From the NCBI RefSeq assembly GCF_024699965.1, contig NZ_JAJOMZ010000004.1, forward strand, positions 806,001-870,000: a DNA stretch of 64,000 nucleotides, in the 5' to 3' direction. Below are positions 8,909 through 17,493 of this stretch, in pieces. Source of the stretch: Flavobacterium sp. J372 (lineage in GTDB: Bacteria; Bacteroidota; Bacteroidia; Flavobacteriales; Flavobacteriaceae). Position 1 is the stretch's first letter. Each line of letters starts with the position of its first letter. The notes under the pieces were generated by a model. That model was not told the DNA's origin and searched no databases. It saw only the letters and a program-made list of their open reading frames with translations. A program made the position numbers and the translations under genes.

Positions 8909-9199
8909 TTACTTTGCTTCTGTATTAGTTTTAACCCCATCAACAAAAATCTTTGCAGGCTTGAATGCAGGGATGTTGTGTGCAGGTATCTTTATAGTAG
9001 TATTCTTAGATATGTTCCTGCCTGTTTTTTCAGCACGTGTTTTAATAATAAAGCTTCCGAAGCCCCTTAGGTAAACATTATCGCCTGTTTCAAGTGAGCT
9101 TTTTACCTCTTCCATAAAAGACTCAACTGTTGCCTGTACATCTCCTTTTTCAAGGCCTAGTTTTTCCGAGATTTTCGCTACGATGTCTGCTTTCGTCAT
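8909..9199 (-). CDS. HU family DNA-binding protein
   Basis: A 96-residue histone-like protein. The start at MTKADIVAKISEKLG (9199) is preferred to an upstream ATG because HU proteins begin there and the upstream extension would run across the promoter element at 9242-9249. The dimerisation helices are followed by VYLRGFGSFIIKTRAEKTGRN and the DNA-minor-groove arm ending IPAHNIPAFKPAKIF, both diagnostic of the HU/IHF fold. It bends and compacts DNA as a homodimer. It is transcribed away from mutY. Confidence 0.95.
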   Translation of the reverse strand: MTKADIVAKISEKLGLEKGDVQATVESFMEEVKSSLETGDNVYLRGFGSFIIKTRAEKTGRNISKNTTIKIPAHNIPAFKPAKIFVDGVKTNTEAK

Positions 9200-9241
9200 T
9201 TTCTTATAATTTAAATATATGTGTGTATTTTTTTGAGTGTG

Positions 9242-9249
9242 CAAATATA
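9242..9249 (-). promoter_or_regulatory. -7 promoter element of the HU gene
   Basis: The minus strand reads TATATTTG, an exact TAnnTTTG match, about 43 bases before the HU start. A TTG (CAA on the plus strand at 9271-9273) lies 21 bases upstream, close to the usual -33 position. Confidence 0.65.
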
Positions 9250-9307
9250 ACAATTAAAAAAACAATTATTCAAGGTTAAAGCATTAAAATTTAATCACAT
9301 AAACTTT

Positions 9308-9315
9308 TACTTTTG
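9308..9315 (+). promoter_or_regulatory. -7 promoter element of the mutY operon
   Basis: TACTTTTG matches TAnnTTTG exactly and lies 17 bases before the mutY ATG, giving a leader of about 10 bases. It is divergent from the HU promoter. Confidence 0.6.
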
Positions 9316-9332
9316 CTAACCGTTACCAAATC

Positions 9333-10376
9333 ATGCAATTTTCTAAAGCTTTAACAGACTGGTATTTACAAAACAGGCGCGACCTGCCCTGGCGTAAAAC
9401 TACCGACCCATACTTTATCTGGCTCAGCGAAATTATCCTCCAGCAAACGCGTGTTGCGCAGGGATTGCCTTATTTTATTGCTTTTGCCGAAGCGTTCCCT
9501 ACAGTAAAAAGCCTTGCTGAAGCGCCCGAGGAAAAGGTGCTGAAGCTGTGGCAGGGCTTGGGTTATTATTCAAGGGCACGCAATCTTCATGCCACAGCCA
9601 AAATGGTAAACGATGAAATGACTGGAATATTTCCGCCCGACTATAACGGCCTGCTTAAATTGAAGGGCGTGGGCGACTATACCGCAGCAGCTATTGCAAG
9701 TATTGCGTATGGCGAAGAAGTTCCTGTGGTTGATGGTAATGTATACCGGGTGCTTGGGCGCTATTTCGGTATAACTACCGATATTTCATCACCCGGCGCG
9801 AAAAAAGAGTTTACAGCAAAGGCTGCATCACTTATGCCGAAGGGCCAGGCATCACTATTTAACCAGGCTATGATGGAGTTCGGGGCCCTGCAGTGTGTGC
9901 CTAAAAACCCGCCCTGCATGATTTGCCCGCTAGTGAGCGATTGTGTCGCCTTCAATACAGGGAGAGTAAATGAGCTGCCGGTAAAGCTGAAGAAAACAAA
10001 AGTTACTAACCGCTACTTTAATTACCTTATTGTAAAAGATGCTAATAGTAACAGTCTCATCCAAAAACGTACCGCCAAAGGCATCTGGCATAACCTTTAT
10101 GAATTTCCTTTACTGGAAACTGATGGGCCCATGGCTTCTGAAGATGTTGAACAGTTAATTAAAAAATATGATTTTGGGTTTCAGGTTTCAGGTTTCAGGT
10201 TGCTAAATAATGAGCCGGTCATTCACAAACTGTCCCACCAGCACCTACACATCCGTTTTTGGGAAGTGATTACAAATGAGATTGTTGCTGATGCTATTGA
10301 TGTTGAAACCTTAAAAACATATCCCTTTCCTATCATTATTTATAATTTTATAGAGAAGCATTGGCAGCTGTCTTAA
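9333..10376 (+). CDS. mutY: A/G-specific adenine glycosylase
   Basis: A 347-residue base-excision repair glycosylase that removes adenine mispaired with 8-oxoguanine. Visible: EIILQQTRV with catalytic Glu33; helix-hairpin-helix LKGVGDYTAAAI; catalytic aspartate in VPVVDGNVYRV; and the iron-sulfur cluster motif C-x6-C-x2-C-x5-C in CVPKNPPCMICPLVSDC. The C-terminal ~120 residues are the NUDIX-like 8-oxoG recognition domain. Within that domain three perfect GGTTTCA heptamers (10177-10197) encode GFQVSGFR. First gene of the conserved mutY-ssb-gldE-gldD block. Confidence 0.96.
   Translation: MQFSKALTDWYLQNRRDLPWRKTTDPYFIWLSEIILQQTRVAQGLPYFIAFAEAFPTVKSLAEAPEEKVLKLWQGLGYYSRARNLHATAKMVNDEMTGIFPPDYNGLLKLKGVGDYTAAAIASIAYGEEVPVVDGNVYRVLGRYFGITTDISSPGAKKEFTAKAASLMPKGQASLFNQAMMEFGALQCVPKNPPCMICPLVSDCVAFNTGRVNELPVKLKKTKVTNRYFNYLIVKDANSNSLIQKRTAKGIWHNLYEFPLLETDGPMASEDVEQLIKKYDFGFQVSGFRLLNNEPVIHKLSHQHLHIRFWEVITNEIVADAIDVETLKTYPFPIIIYNFIEKHWQLS
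10177..10201 (+). repeat. GGTTTCA x3 tandem heptamer inside mutY
   Basis: Three consecutive perfect copies of GGTTTCA and a partial fourth lie inside the mutY reading frame. 21 bases keep the frame. The unit resembles the GGTTT-type phrases found in the intergenic tracts of this window. Confidence 0.8.
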
Positions 10377-10408
10377 AATTATTTATATTTACGTAAACTA
10401 TCCCAGCC

Positions 10409-10846
10409 ATGAACGGAACGTTAAACAAAGTGATGCTCATAGGGCATCTTGGCGATGATGTAAAAATGCACTATTTTGAAGGCGGCAACTGCATTGGCAG
10501 GTTTCCTCTGGCCACCAATGAGGTGTACATCAATAAGCAGACTAATGAAAAGATAACAAGTACAGAATGGCACAATCTTGTGGTGCGCAACAAAGCTGCC
10601 GAAATTTGTGAAAAGTACCTAACTAAAGGGGATAAGATTTATGTGGAAGGCCGTATAAAATCGCGCCAGTGGCAGGCCGAAGACGGTACCACTAAGTACA
10701 CCACTGAAATTCAGGTAACAGAATTTACCTTTCTTACCACCAAAAAAGAACTTGATAACCAGGCACGCGCAGCCCAGGGTAACGCATCAGACCAGAAACC
10801 TGCTTATGATATACAGCCCCTGCCTAATGACGACCTGCCGTTTTAA
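10409..10846 (+). CDS. ssb: Single-stranded DNA-binding protein
   Basis: A 145-residue SSB. Residues 1-110 are the OB fold (NKVMLIGHLGDDVKMHY, then STEWHNLVV and GDKIYVEGRIKSR). A short linker leads to the acidic tip NDDLPF, which recruits partner proteins. It protects single-stranded DNA in replication and repair. It lies 32 bases after mutY and 16 bases before gldE, in the order typical of flavobacteria. Confidence 0.96.
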   Translation: MNGTLNKVMLIGHLGDDVKMHYFEGGNCIGRFPLATNEVYINKQTNEKITSTEWHNLVVRNKAAEICEKYLTKGDKIYVEGRIKSRQWQAEDGTTKYTTEIQVTEFTFLTTKKELDNQARAAQGNASDQKPAYDIQPLPNDDLPF

Positions 10847-10862
10847 TTAAATACCCGTAATT

Positions 10863-12176
10863 TTGGACGACCCCGGCCCCGAGAGTTTACTGCTTACCCC
10901 TTCAGAACTTGTTATAAGATTCGCAGCTATAGCTGTGTTTATATTTTGCTCGGCTTTTATCTCTGCCTGCGAAACAGCTTTCTTTTCATTATCCCCCGAA
11001 GACCTTGATAAGATTAATGGCAAAAGTCCCTCTCGCGGCATAATGGTTTCGCGCCTGCTCAAAAAGCCCAAAAAGCTGCTCGCAACGTTTGTTATTGCCA
11101 ATACTTTTACCAATATTAGCATCATTATACTCTTTTTCCGCTATGCTGATGATGTTTTTTACAGCATTACCAATTCAGGGCTTCGCCTTTTTATCCAGGT
11201 TGTAATCATCACATTTTTTCTGCTGCTGTTCGGCGATGTGCTCCCTAAAGTATATGCAGCCCGAAACAGTGCTAAGGTTGCGAGGAAATCAGTAAATATG
11301 GTATATGTGCTAAGTAAGCTGCTTTCTCCATTAAGCATACCAATGAGAGAAATCACACTGATGCTCCACAGAAAACTGGGCGGCGAAAAACAGGCACTCT
11401 CCGTTGACCAGCTTTCACAGGCGCTGGAACTTACCGATTATGGCGATACCACCCATGAAGAGCAGCGCTTGCTTGAGGGTATAGTGGCCTTCGGCAATAC
11501 GGATGCAAGGCAGGTGATGAGCCCCAGGATTGACCTGTTTGCCTTAGATATCAGCGAACCTTTTTCTGAAGTTTTACCCAGGATTGTAGAAAAAGGCTTT
11601 TCGCGCATTCCGGTTTATGAAGGCAATATTGACAGTATAAAGGGCGTTCTCTTCGTGAAAGACCTGATACCGCATATTGAGGATGCAGACTTCGCCTGGC
11701 AAGATATCATCCGCGAACCGTTTTTTGTGCCGGAGACGAAGAAGCTTGACGACCTGCTGCGAGAGTTCCAGGGGATGAAGAACCACCTGGCAGTTGTGGT
11801 AGATGAATACGGGGGCACATCAGGAATCATTTCGCTGGAGGACATATTAGAAGAGATTGTAGGCGATATCAGTGACGAGTTTGACGATGAGGATATCATT
11901 TATTCCCGTATAGACGACTATAACTTTTTGTTTGACGGGAAGATAAACATCAAAGACTTTTGCCGGATAACTGCACTTGATGAGGATGATTTTGAAGAGG
12001 CGAAAGGTGAAGCAGAAACCCTGGCCGGTTTCATGTTGGAGCAGTCGGGCAATTTCCCGAAGAAAGGGCAAAAAATTAAATTTAAAGGCAATATCTTTAC
12101 CGTCGAATCTTTTGACAAACGCCGTATAAGGCAGATAAAGGTTACCCTGAAACATGATAGTGAACAACCTGAATAA
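10863..12176 (+). CDS. gldE: Gliding motility-associated protein GldE (CNNM/CorC-like)
   Basis: A 437-residue inner-membrane protein. Residues ~15-180 are a CNNM/DUF21 membrane domain, ~195-320 a CBS pair (MSPRIDLFALDI and GGTSGIISLEDILEEIVGD), and the last ~90 a CorC/HlyC transporter-associated domain. The start codon appears to be TTG, since an in-frame stop lies just upstream and no ATG fits. GldE is encoded with GldD and is linked to gliding and T9SS in flavobacteria; its exact biochemical role is not known. The 3' end overlaps gldD by 23 bases. Confidence 0.93.
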   Translation: MDDPGPESLLLTPSELVIRFAAIAVFIFCSAFISACETAFFSLSPEDLDKINGKSPSRGIMVSRLLKKPKKLLATFVIANTFTNISIIILFFRYADDVFYSITNSGLRLFIQVVIITFFLLLFGDVLPKVYAARNSAKVARKSVNMVYVLSKLLSPLSIPMREITLMLHRKLGGEKQALSVDQLSQALELTDYGDTTHEEQRLLEGIVAFGNTDARQVMSPRIDLFALDISEPFSEVLPRIVEKGFSRIPVYEGNIDSIKGVLFVKDLIPHIEDADFAWQDIIREPFFVPETKKLDDLLREFQGMKNHLAVVVDEYGGTSGIISLEDILEEIVGDISDEFDDEDIIYSRIDDYNFLFDGKINIKDFCRITALDEDDFEEAKGEAETLAGFMLEQSGNFPKKGQKIKFKGNIFTVESFDKRRIRQIKVTLKHDSEQPE

Positions 12177-12729
12177 GATTTTTAAACTGGCAGGATGCCT
12201 CGCACTGACTGTGGCTGCTGTATCATGCGGAGATGAAACTGTGCCTAAGCCTAAGGCATACCTCCGGCTTGATTACCCACTTGGTGAATACCGTAGCCTG
12301 GATGTAGGCTGCCCGTTTACGTTTGATGTTAATACTACAGCTAAAATCAAGGATAAAGATGATTGCAGCATTGAGCTTCATTACCCAAAGATGAAGGCTA
12401 CTATCTACTTAAACTATAAACCTGTAAATGGCAACCTTGAGCAGCACCTGCGCGATGCACAGAATCTTACATACAAGCACGTGGTTAAAGCTGACGAGAT
12501 ACAGGAACGGCCGTATAGCAATGCATTGAATAAAGTATACGGCATGTTTTACCAGGTTGGTGGAAATGCGGCTACCAATGCCCAGTTTTATGTAACCGAC
12601 AGTACTAAACATTTCCTTACAGGTTCTGTATATTTTTATGCCAAGCCTAATTTTGACTCTATCATGCCTGCAGCCAGCTATATAAAAGACGACATGCAGA
12701 ACATTGTAGAGAGCATACGCTGGAAATAG
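12154..12729 (+). CDS. gldD: Gliding motility lipoprotein GldD
   Basis: A 191-residue lipoprotein; the lipobox ends AAVSC with Cys25 as the lipidated residue. The mature part begins GDETVPKPKAYLRLDYP, a GldD signature. GldD is needed for gliding and is tied to the T9SS machinery. It starts inside the end of gldE, which implies translational coupling. No clear terminator follows; it converges with the heavy-metal-associated gene on the other strand. Confidence 0.94.
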   Translation: MIVNNLNKIFKLAGCLALTVAAVSCGDETVPKPKAYLRLDYPLGEYRSLDVGCPFTFDVNTTAKIKDKDDCSIELHYPKMKATIYLNYKPVNGNLEQHLRDAQNLTYKHVVKADEIQERPYSNALNKVYGMFYQVGGNAATNAQFYVTDSTKHFLTGSVYFYAKPNFDSIMPAASYIKDDMQNIVESIRWK

Positions 12730-12851
12730 TTTTTTTTGCCATCAATAACACGAACAGATCATTCAAAAATTTTAATTAGTGAGGTTGATGAAGTTTGTGG
12801 CAAAAAAGACAGGCACATTGGCCTGTCTTCATAATTATATTGCTGTAGACA

Positions 12852-13447
12852 TTACATACTTCCGCCTTTTTCTTCACTGTGGCAGCTTTTCTTAGCTGAA
12901 GATGAGCAGCATCCGCCTTTCTTCTCGCCGCTGTGGCATGAAGCTTTCTTGTCGTCTGTATTTGCTGTTGTAGTTTCAGCTTTTTTGGCCTTCTTGTCTG
13001 CCTTTTTTTCTTTTTATCCTTGTCTTTATCACCGCCGCCGCCGTTATATGCTTTATCGGCAGAATTGTGAACATCACTTACTTTATAAGCGCCGTCGGCA
13101 AGGCCTTCAACTGTTTCTACAAATTTCTCCGGAGTCTGCTTTGCAGGGTCATAAGATACAGTAGCCGTTTTCTTTTCGTAGTCTACTTTAGCTTCGCCAA
13201 CGCCCTCCATCTTAGCCAGCTTCTTTTCAATAGTTGCAGCACAACCCATAGGGCATGTCATGCCATCAATCTTAAATGTGGTTGTTTCAAGATTGGCCGC
13301 CGTTTCTTTAGCCATAGTTGTGTCAACAGCAGTCGTGTCAGTTGAAGTCGCGTCTGTATCAACATTGCCGTCTTTAGATTTGTCATTACATGCAGTGAGC
13401 AATACTGCAGCAAGTGCAAATAGTGATAATGATTTTACGATTTTCAT
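12852..13447 (-). pseudogene. Heavy-metal-associated domain lipoprotein, frameshifted at A7
   Basis: A lipoprotein signal ends LLTAC (Cys20). An acidic Asp/Thr-rich linker follows, then an HMA domain with GMTCPMGCAATIEKKL (Cys-x3-Cys). As written, the frame leaves coding sequence after KDKDKKKK and runs to 12776 with non-protein-like residues. Adding one A in the A7 run (T7 at 13003-13009) restores a tail rich in metal ligands: KKASCHSGEKKGGCC, then SCHSEEKGGSM and a stop at 12852-12854. The restored protein of about 198 residues probably binds copper or another soft metal in the periplasm. Either a consensus error or transcriptional slippage could explain the shift. Confidence 0.8.
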
Positions 13448-13486
13448 GTTATAATATTTTAATGCATTTTGATTACTAATGGATTA

Positions 13487-13494
13487 CAAAGGTA
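13487..13494 (-). promoter_or_regulatory. -7 promoter element of the HMA lipoprotein gene
   Basis: The minus strand reads TACCTTTG, an exact TAnnTTTG match, about 40 bases before the ATG at 13447. Confidence 0.55.
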
Positions 13495-13527
13495 TAAAAC
13501 GAAATGACATATGCATTATTGCGAAAT

Positions 13528-13562
13528 AAAAAAGGCCCCCGCCATGTCGGGAGCCTTTTTAC
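13528..13562 (-). terminator. Intrinsic terminator of the M16 operon
   Basis: GGCTCCCG and CGGGGGCC arms (7 of 8 pairs) flank a six-base loop, with T-rich flanks on both strands. It lies just after the M16 stop codon at 13579. Confidence 0.8.
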
Positions 13563-13578
13563 TATCAGGGATTAATGA

Positions 13579-15621
13579 TTACTGGAAGTCAGCATCAGTT
13601 ACACCTTCGTTTATTTTAGCATCGGTTGCAGTAAGCTCGATTTCAATACCAACATTGATTGCTGTTTTGTAAGGTACTTTCACACCTTTTACAGCACGGT
13701 AGTCGCTGTATGGCGTAAGTACGCTCATAGGGCCTTGCGGGCCTTCAACCTTTTCAGATTTTGCAATCTTCAGGCCTGATTTTACATCAAAGTAGTATGT
13801 GTTGTCACCTTCAGTAATCACATAAGCATCAACACCGTTAAACTTCTCAATACCTTTAAGTGCAACACCCGGTTTAGACGGCAGGTTAAGTTCGTCAAAA
13901 GGCATAGCATCTTTTTGGTAGTCAGCAAGATCTTCGCCTGTAATTTCCTGCCTTTGCCCCTGCATTACCATATAGCCTGATTTTTCATTAATCACCTGCT
14001 TCATCATCTGCTGGCCCATTGCCGTAACAATTACAGCCTGTTTTTTGTCGGCCATTTTTACATCCATCTGCATCTGCATGCCCTGTACTGTTCCTGTATA
14101 TGTCATAGCAAGGGTCTTAACAGCTTTTACTGCTGCTTCGCCACCAATCGCTTTAATATAATTGTCAACAACAGATTTTACTGTTACACCGGCAGCCACG
14201 GCTTTGCTTGCGCCCGGTTTCTCTGCAGGATTACCGTACTTGTCAAAGTAAGAGATAGGAATTCCGCGTTTTTCAAGTCCGGGAAGTACATCGCTTGCCT
14301 TACCAACAACCACTACGCGGGCATTTTCCGCAAGGAAGAATTTGTTGGCTGCGTTTTTGATATCCTGTGCTGTAACTGCATTGATGTTGGCAATGTAGTT
14401 TTCATAGAAGTTCTCAGGCAGGTTTTGCGTTTGAGTCATAAGTGCATAGCGGGCTATGGTAGCCGGCTTTTCAACCTGCATCACAAAGTTACCAATGTAT
14501 TTAGCCTTTGCATTCTTAAGGTCTTCCTCGCTTACAAGGTCATTCCTCATTCTCTTGATTTCGTTGAATATCTCAACAACTGCACTGTCGGTTACTGTAT
14601 TACGTACAGATGTTGATGAGTTGAACGTGGTAACATATTTGCCTGAGCCTAATGATGAGTATGCGCCATACGTCCAGCCATGTGCCTCACGAAGGTTAAG
14701 GAAAAGCCTTCCTTCACCGCCGCCGCCAAGAATCTGGTTAGCAAGAAGGGCAGCGAAATACTCCTTATCTGTCATCTTAAGGTTTACCACATTGATAACA
14801 GAAATTTCAGACTGCACGGCATTGCCCATATCAACAAAGTTGATTTGTGTGCCTGCAACGTCTTTAGGGTCTGTATATTTCACCATTGGCGGAGTTCCTG
14901 CTTTCCAAGAACCGAAAAGCTTCTCAACTTTACTTTTTACATTGGCAAATTTCACATCGCCAACAATTACCAGGTACGCTTTGCCCGGTACAAAGTATGT
15001 GTTGTAGTTGTTCTGAACATCTTTAAGCGTTACATTGTTTAAAGTAGCCTCGCTAAGGTATTCACCGTTCGGGTGGTTTTTGCCATAAACAAGTACATCA
15101 GCTACACGCTCTGCAGCAGCAGGAACGCTCTTTTCGTCAGCCTTAAGCCCTTCAAGAATCTGTGCTTTCTGCTTGTCAAATTCTGCCTGAGTGAACAGCG
15201 GGTTAAGCGCTCCGTCAGCCATTAGTTCAAGTATCCTGTCGCCGTATTTTGAAAGCCCGCTTGCAGAAGCTCCCGAGCCTGAAAAGTTGATGTTTGCACC
15301 AAGAAAGTCAACCTCTTCATTAAACTTATCTTTTGATATTGTTTTAGTACCGTTGCCCATTAGTGCGCTGGTCATGTCACTAACACCCTTTTTGTCGCCT
15401 TCAGCATATGGAGGCGTATCAAGCGTAAGGTTATATGATACCCTAGGCAGTTTATGGTTTTCTACCACCATTACCTTAAGGCCGTTTGGCAGGCTGAAGG
15501 TTTGCGGCTTACCTACATTTACTTTTGGCGCCGGCCCCGGTTTTGGCATTGGCCTGTCTTGTGCCTGCATTGTTGTAACAGTTAAAAATAAGGCTGCTAC
15601 TATATATATTACTTTTTTCAT
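13579..15621 (-). CDS. M16 family peptidase homologue lacking HxxEH, with C-terminal extension
   Basis: A 680-residue secreted protein (signal peptide residues 1-20, ending MQAQ). Two M16 half-domains occupy about 35-450, but the zinc site is missing: the place of HxxEH reads KGVSDMTSALMGNGT. Such inactive M16 subunits normally pair with an active one. Residues ~465-680 add a beta-rich domain (YIKAIGGEAAVKAVKTLAMTY) like those of outer-membrane lipoprotein-sorting proteins. It lies 45 bases after an active M16 gene, so a heterodimeric periplasmic protease is likely. The extra domain may hold peptide or lipid; that is inference. Confidence 0.88.
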   Translation of the reverse strand: MKKVIYIVAALFLTVTTMQAQDRPMPKPGPAPKVNVGKPQTFSLPNGLKVMVVENHKLPRVSYNLTLDTPPYAEGDKKGVSDMTSALMGNGTKTISKDKFNEEVDFLGANINFSGSGASASGLSKYGDRILELMADGALNPLFTQAEFDKQKAQILEGLKADEKSVPAAAERVADVLVYGKNHPNGEYLSEATLNNVTLKDVQNNYNTYFVPGKAYLVIVGDVKFANVKSKVEKLFGSWKAGTPPMVKYTDPKDVAGTQINFVDMGNAVQSEISVINVVNLKMTDKEYFAALLANQILGGGGEGRLFLNLREAHGWTYGAYSSLGSGKYVTTFNSSTSVRNTVTDSAVVEIFNEIKRMRNDLVSEEDLKNAKAKYIGNFVMQVEKPATIARYALMTQTQNLPENFYENYIANINAVTAQDIKNAANKFFLAENARVVVVGKASDVLPGLEKRGIPISYFDKYGNPAEKPGASKAVAAGVTVKSVVDNYIKAIGGEAAVKAVKTLAMTYTGTVQGMQMQMDVKMADKKQAVIVTAMGQQMMKQVINEKSGYMVMQGQRQEITGEDLADYQKDAMPFDELNLPSKPGVALKGIEKFNGVDAYVITEGDNTYYFDVKSGLKIAKSEKVEGPQGPMSVLTPYSDYRAVKGVKVPYKTAINVGIEIELTATDAKINEGVTDADFQ

Positions 15622-15666
15622 TGTTTTTGTGCTAAAGTTTTGTGCTAAGTTACACTTTTAGAGGAA

Positions 15667-17295
15667 TTACTTTTTTGCAGGGATTGTAATTACCTGGCCC
15701 GGGTAAATAAGGTTAGGGTCAGATATTTTGTCTTTGTTCGCCTGGAAAATCATATTGTACTTATAGATGTCACCATAAATTTCGCCTGCAATTTTAGATA
15801 GTGAATCACCTTCTTCAATTGTGCGGGTTTGTTCGGCAGGAGCAGGAGCAGCAGGTTTTGCAGCGGCAGCTGCTTTTGCAGGCTCTGCAGCTTTAGCAGG
15901 AGCTGGTGCAGCCTTAGCAGGGGCCGGTGCAGCTTTTGCAGCAGTTTTTGGTGCCGCTTTAGGAGCTTCAGCAGGTGCAGCGCCTTCAGGTGCGGCAACA
16001 TAGTCAAGTATCATGCGTTGGTTTGGCATAAGGTATTTCTTAGCTACTTCCCTAATCTCTTCACGAGTTATTGAACGGTACATATCAATCTCGGTATTGA
16101 TAAGGTTGATATCACCATACAGCATATAGTAAGAAGCAAGGTTTTCGGCAACACCTTCAAGGCTTGCGTTGCTGCTTACATAACGAGCTTCAAACTGGTT
16201 TTGCAGTTTCTGGAATTCCTTCTCAGAAATAAGCTCTGTCTGAAGTTTTTTGATCTCCTCGTCAGACTCCCTTACAAGGTCATCAGCAGTGAAGCCCTGC
16301 ATTGGTATGCCGTAAATGATGTACAGGCCATAATCTTCCTGTGTATAATTGAAAGCGCCCATTTGCAGCGCCATTTTCTTGTCATCTACAATTTTCTTAT
16401 ACATGCGCGAGCTCTTACCATCGCTAAGTATAGACGAAATCATATCAAGCACGCGTGCATCACGTGTTTTCATAGATGGTGTGCGGTAAGCAGTAACCAC
16501 CATTGGCAGCTGTACGTTAGGGTCTTCATATTTAGCCCTGAACTGCTGCGTGATTGGTTTTTCTTCAAATTTCTGGCGTGTTACCGGTGCTCCTTTAGGT
16601 ATCGGTGCAAAATATTTTTGTATCCAGCCCTTTGTCTGTGCAATGTCTATATCACCTGCAACTACAAGCACAGCATTGTTAGGGCTATAGAATTTTTTGT
16701 TGAACGCCTGGAACTCTGCCAGTGTAGCAGCATCAAGGTGCTCCATAGAGCCGATGGTTGCCCAGCGGTAAGGGTGCACCTTAAACATGTTTCTCTTTAC
16801 TTCGGCAATAAGGTTACCGTAAGGCTGGTTGTCTACACGAAGGCGTTTTTCTTCTTTTACAACCTCATTTTGCGTGTCAACACCAATCTGGTTAATTACC
16901 GGGTGCATAAGCCTTTCGCTTTCCATCCAGATGGCAAGCTCAGTATTGTTGCTTGGGAAAACTTCATAGTAATAGGTCCTGTCATCGCTTGTGTTGGCAT
17001 TGTTGTTACCACCGTTTGCCGTAACAATCTTAAACCACTCACCGCGCTGTATGTTCTTTGTACCTTCAAAAAGCAAGTGCTCAAAAAAGTGCGCAAAGCC
17101 TGTTCTCTCAGGGTTCTCGTCTTTAGAACCCACGTGGTACATAACAGATGTAACCACTACCGGCGCCGATTTGTCCTGATGTAAAATAACATGCAACCCA
17201 TTGTCAAGGTTGTATTCCTCAAATGCCACCTTCTGGGCAGAAGCTGCCGTACCGAGCATCAGGAGGGAACCTAAAGCCAATAAAGAATTTTTCAT
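15667..17295 (-). CDS. M16 family zinc peptidase with C-terminal LysM domain
   Basis: A 542-residue secreted peptidase. The start at 17295 is chosen because it opens a signal peptide (MKNSLLALGSLLMLGTAASAQ); the ORF extends 102 bases upstream without protein-like sequence. FAHFFEHLLFEGT carries the zinc-binding, catalytic HxxEH. Two M16 half-domains run to about residue 425. An Ala/Pro/Lys repeat linker (about 435-490) leads to a LysM module (EEGDSLSKIAGEIYGD ... YPGQVITIPAKK) that should bind peptidoglycan. It probably forms a pair with the inactive M16 protein encoded next. Confidence 0.92.
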   Translation of the reverse strand: MKNSLLALGSLLMLGTAASAQKVAFEEYNLDNGLHVILHQDKSAPVVVTSVMYHVGSKDENPERTGFAHFFEHLLFEGTKNIQRGEWFKIVTANGGNNNANTSDDRTYYYEVFPSNNTELAIWMESERLMHPVINQIGVDTQNEVVKEEKRLRVDNQPYGNLIAEVKRNMFKVHPYRWATIGSMEHLDAATLAEFQAFNKKFYSPNNAVLVVAGDIDIAQTKGWIQKYFAPIPKGAPVTRQKFEEKPITQQFRAKYEDPNVQLPMVVTAYRTPSMKTRDARVLDMISSILSDGKSSRMYKKIVDDKKMALQMGAFNYTQEDYGLYIIYGIPMQGFTADDLVRESDEEIKKLQTELISEKEFQKLQNQFEARYVSSNASLEGVAENLASYYMLYGDINLINTEIDMYRSITREEIREVAKKYLMPNQRMILDYVAAPEGAAPAEAPKAAPKTAAKAAPAPAKAAPAPAKAAEPAKAAAAAKPAAPAPAEQTRTIEEGDSLSKIAGEIYGDIYKYNMIFQANKDKISDPNLIYPGQVITIPAKK

Positions 17296-17431
17296 AAAAA
17301 ATAGAATATTTTGTTTTGTGATATGGGTATGCAAGTTCGTTAATTTGTTACATATAAAATAACTTTTTTTTAAGAATTGAGTGTCAGCTTTACACATGCT
17401 GCAAAAACAGGTTTATTTTTTTGACGCAGAG

Positions 17432-17461
17432 TTGTTTGATAAAGAATATATTGTATATTTG
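17432..17461 (+). promoter_or_regulatory. Promoter of rplU-rpmA
   Basis: TTG at 17432-17434, a 19-base spacer and TATATTTG at 17454-17461 form a complete Bacteroidetes -33/-7 promoter. The L21 ATG follows 32 bases later. Confidence 0.75.
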
Positions 17462-17493
17462 CAACCTCAAATTTTTAATTAAACCATATTGTT

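Noticed and set aside
12776..12851. In-frame extension of the HMA lipoprotein past the A7 tract
   Set aside because: The alternative frame gives a coherent Cys/His-rich tail and a stop at 12852-12854, while this extension is composition noise.
13003..13009. Programmed -1 ribosomal frameshift at the A7 tract of the HMA lipoprotein gene
   Set aside because: The heptamer phasing does not match a canonical X XXY YYZ site, and the same kind of indel occurs in many other genes here, so consensus error is simpler. Transcriptional slippage is kept as an option in the findings.
14456..15042. Plus-strand ORFs of 183 and 120 residues antisense to the M16 homologue
   Set aside because: Composition is typical of antisense frames of a conserved gene; no promoter element, no homology.
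16201..17184. 327-residue plus-strand ORF antisense to the LysM-M16 gene
   Set aside because: It is the longest shadow ORF, but the opposite strand encodes a clear M16 peptidase with HxxEH. The ORF is rich in Cys, Tyr and His with no motif.
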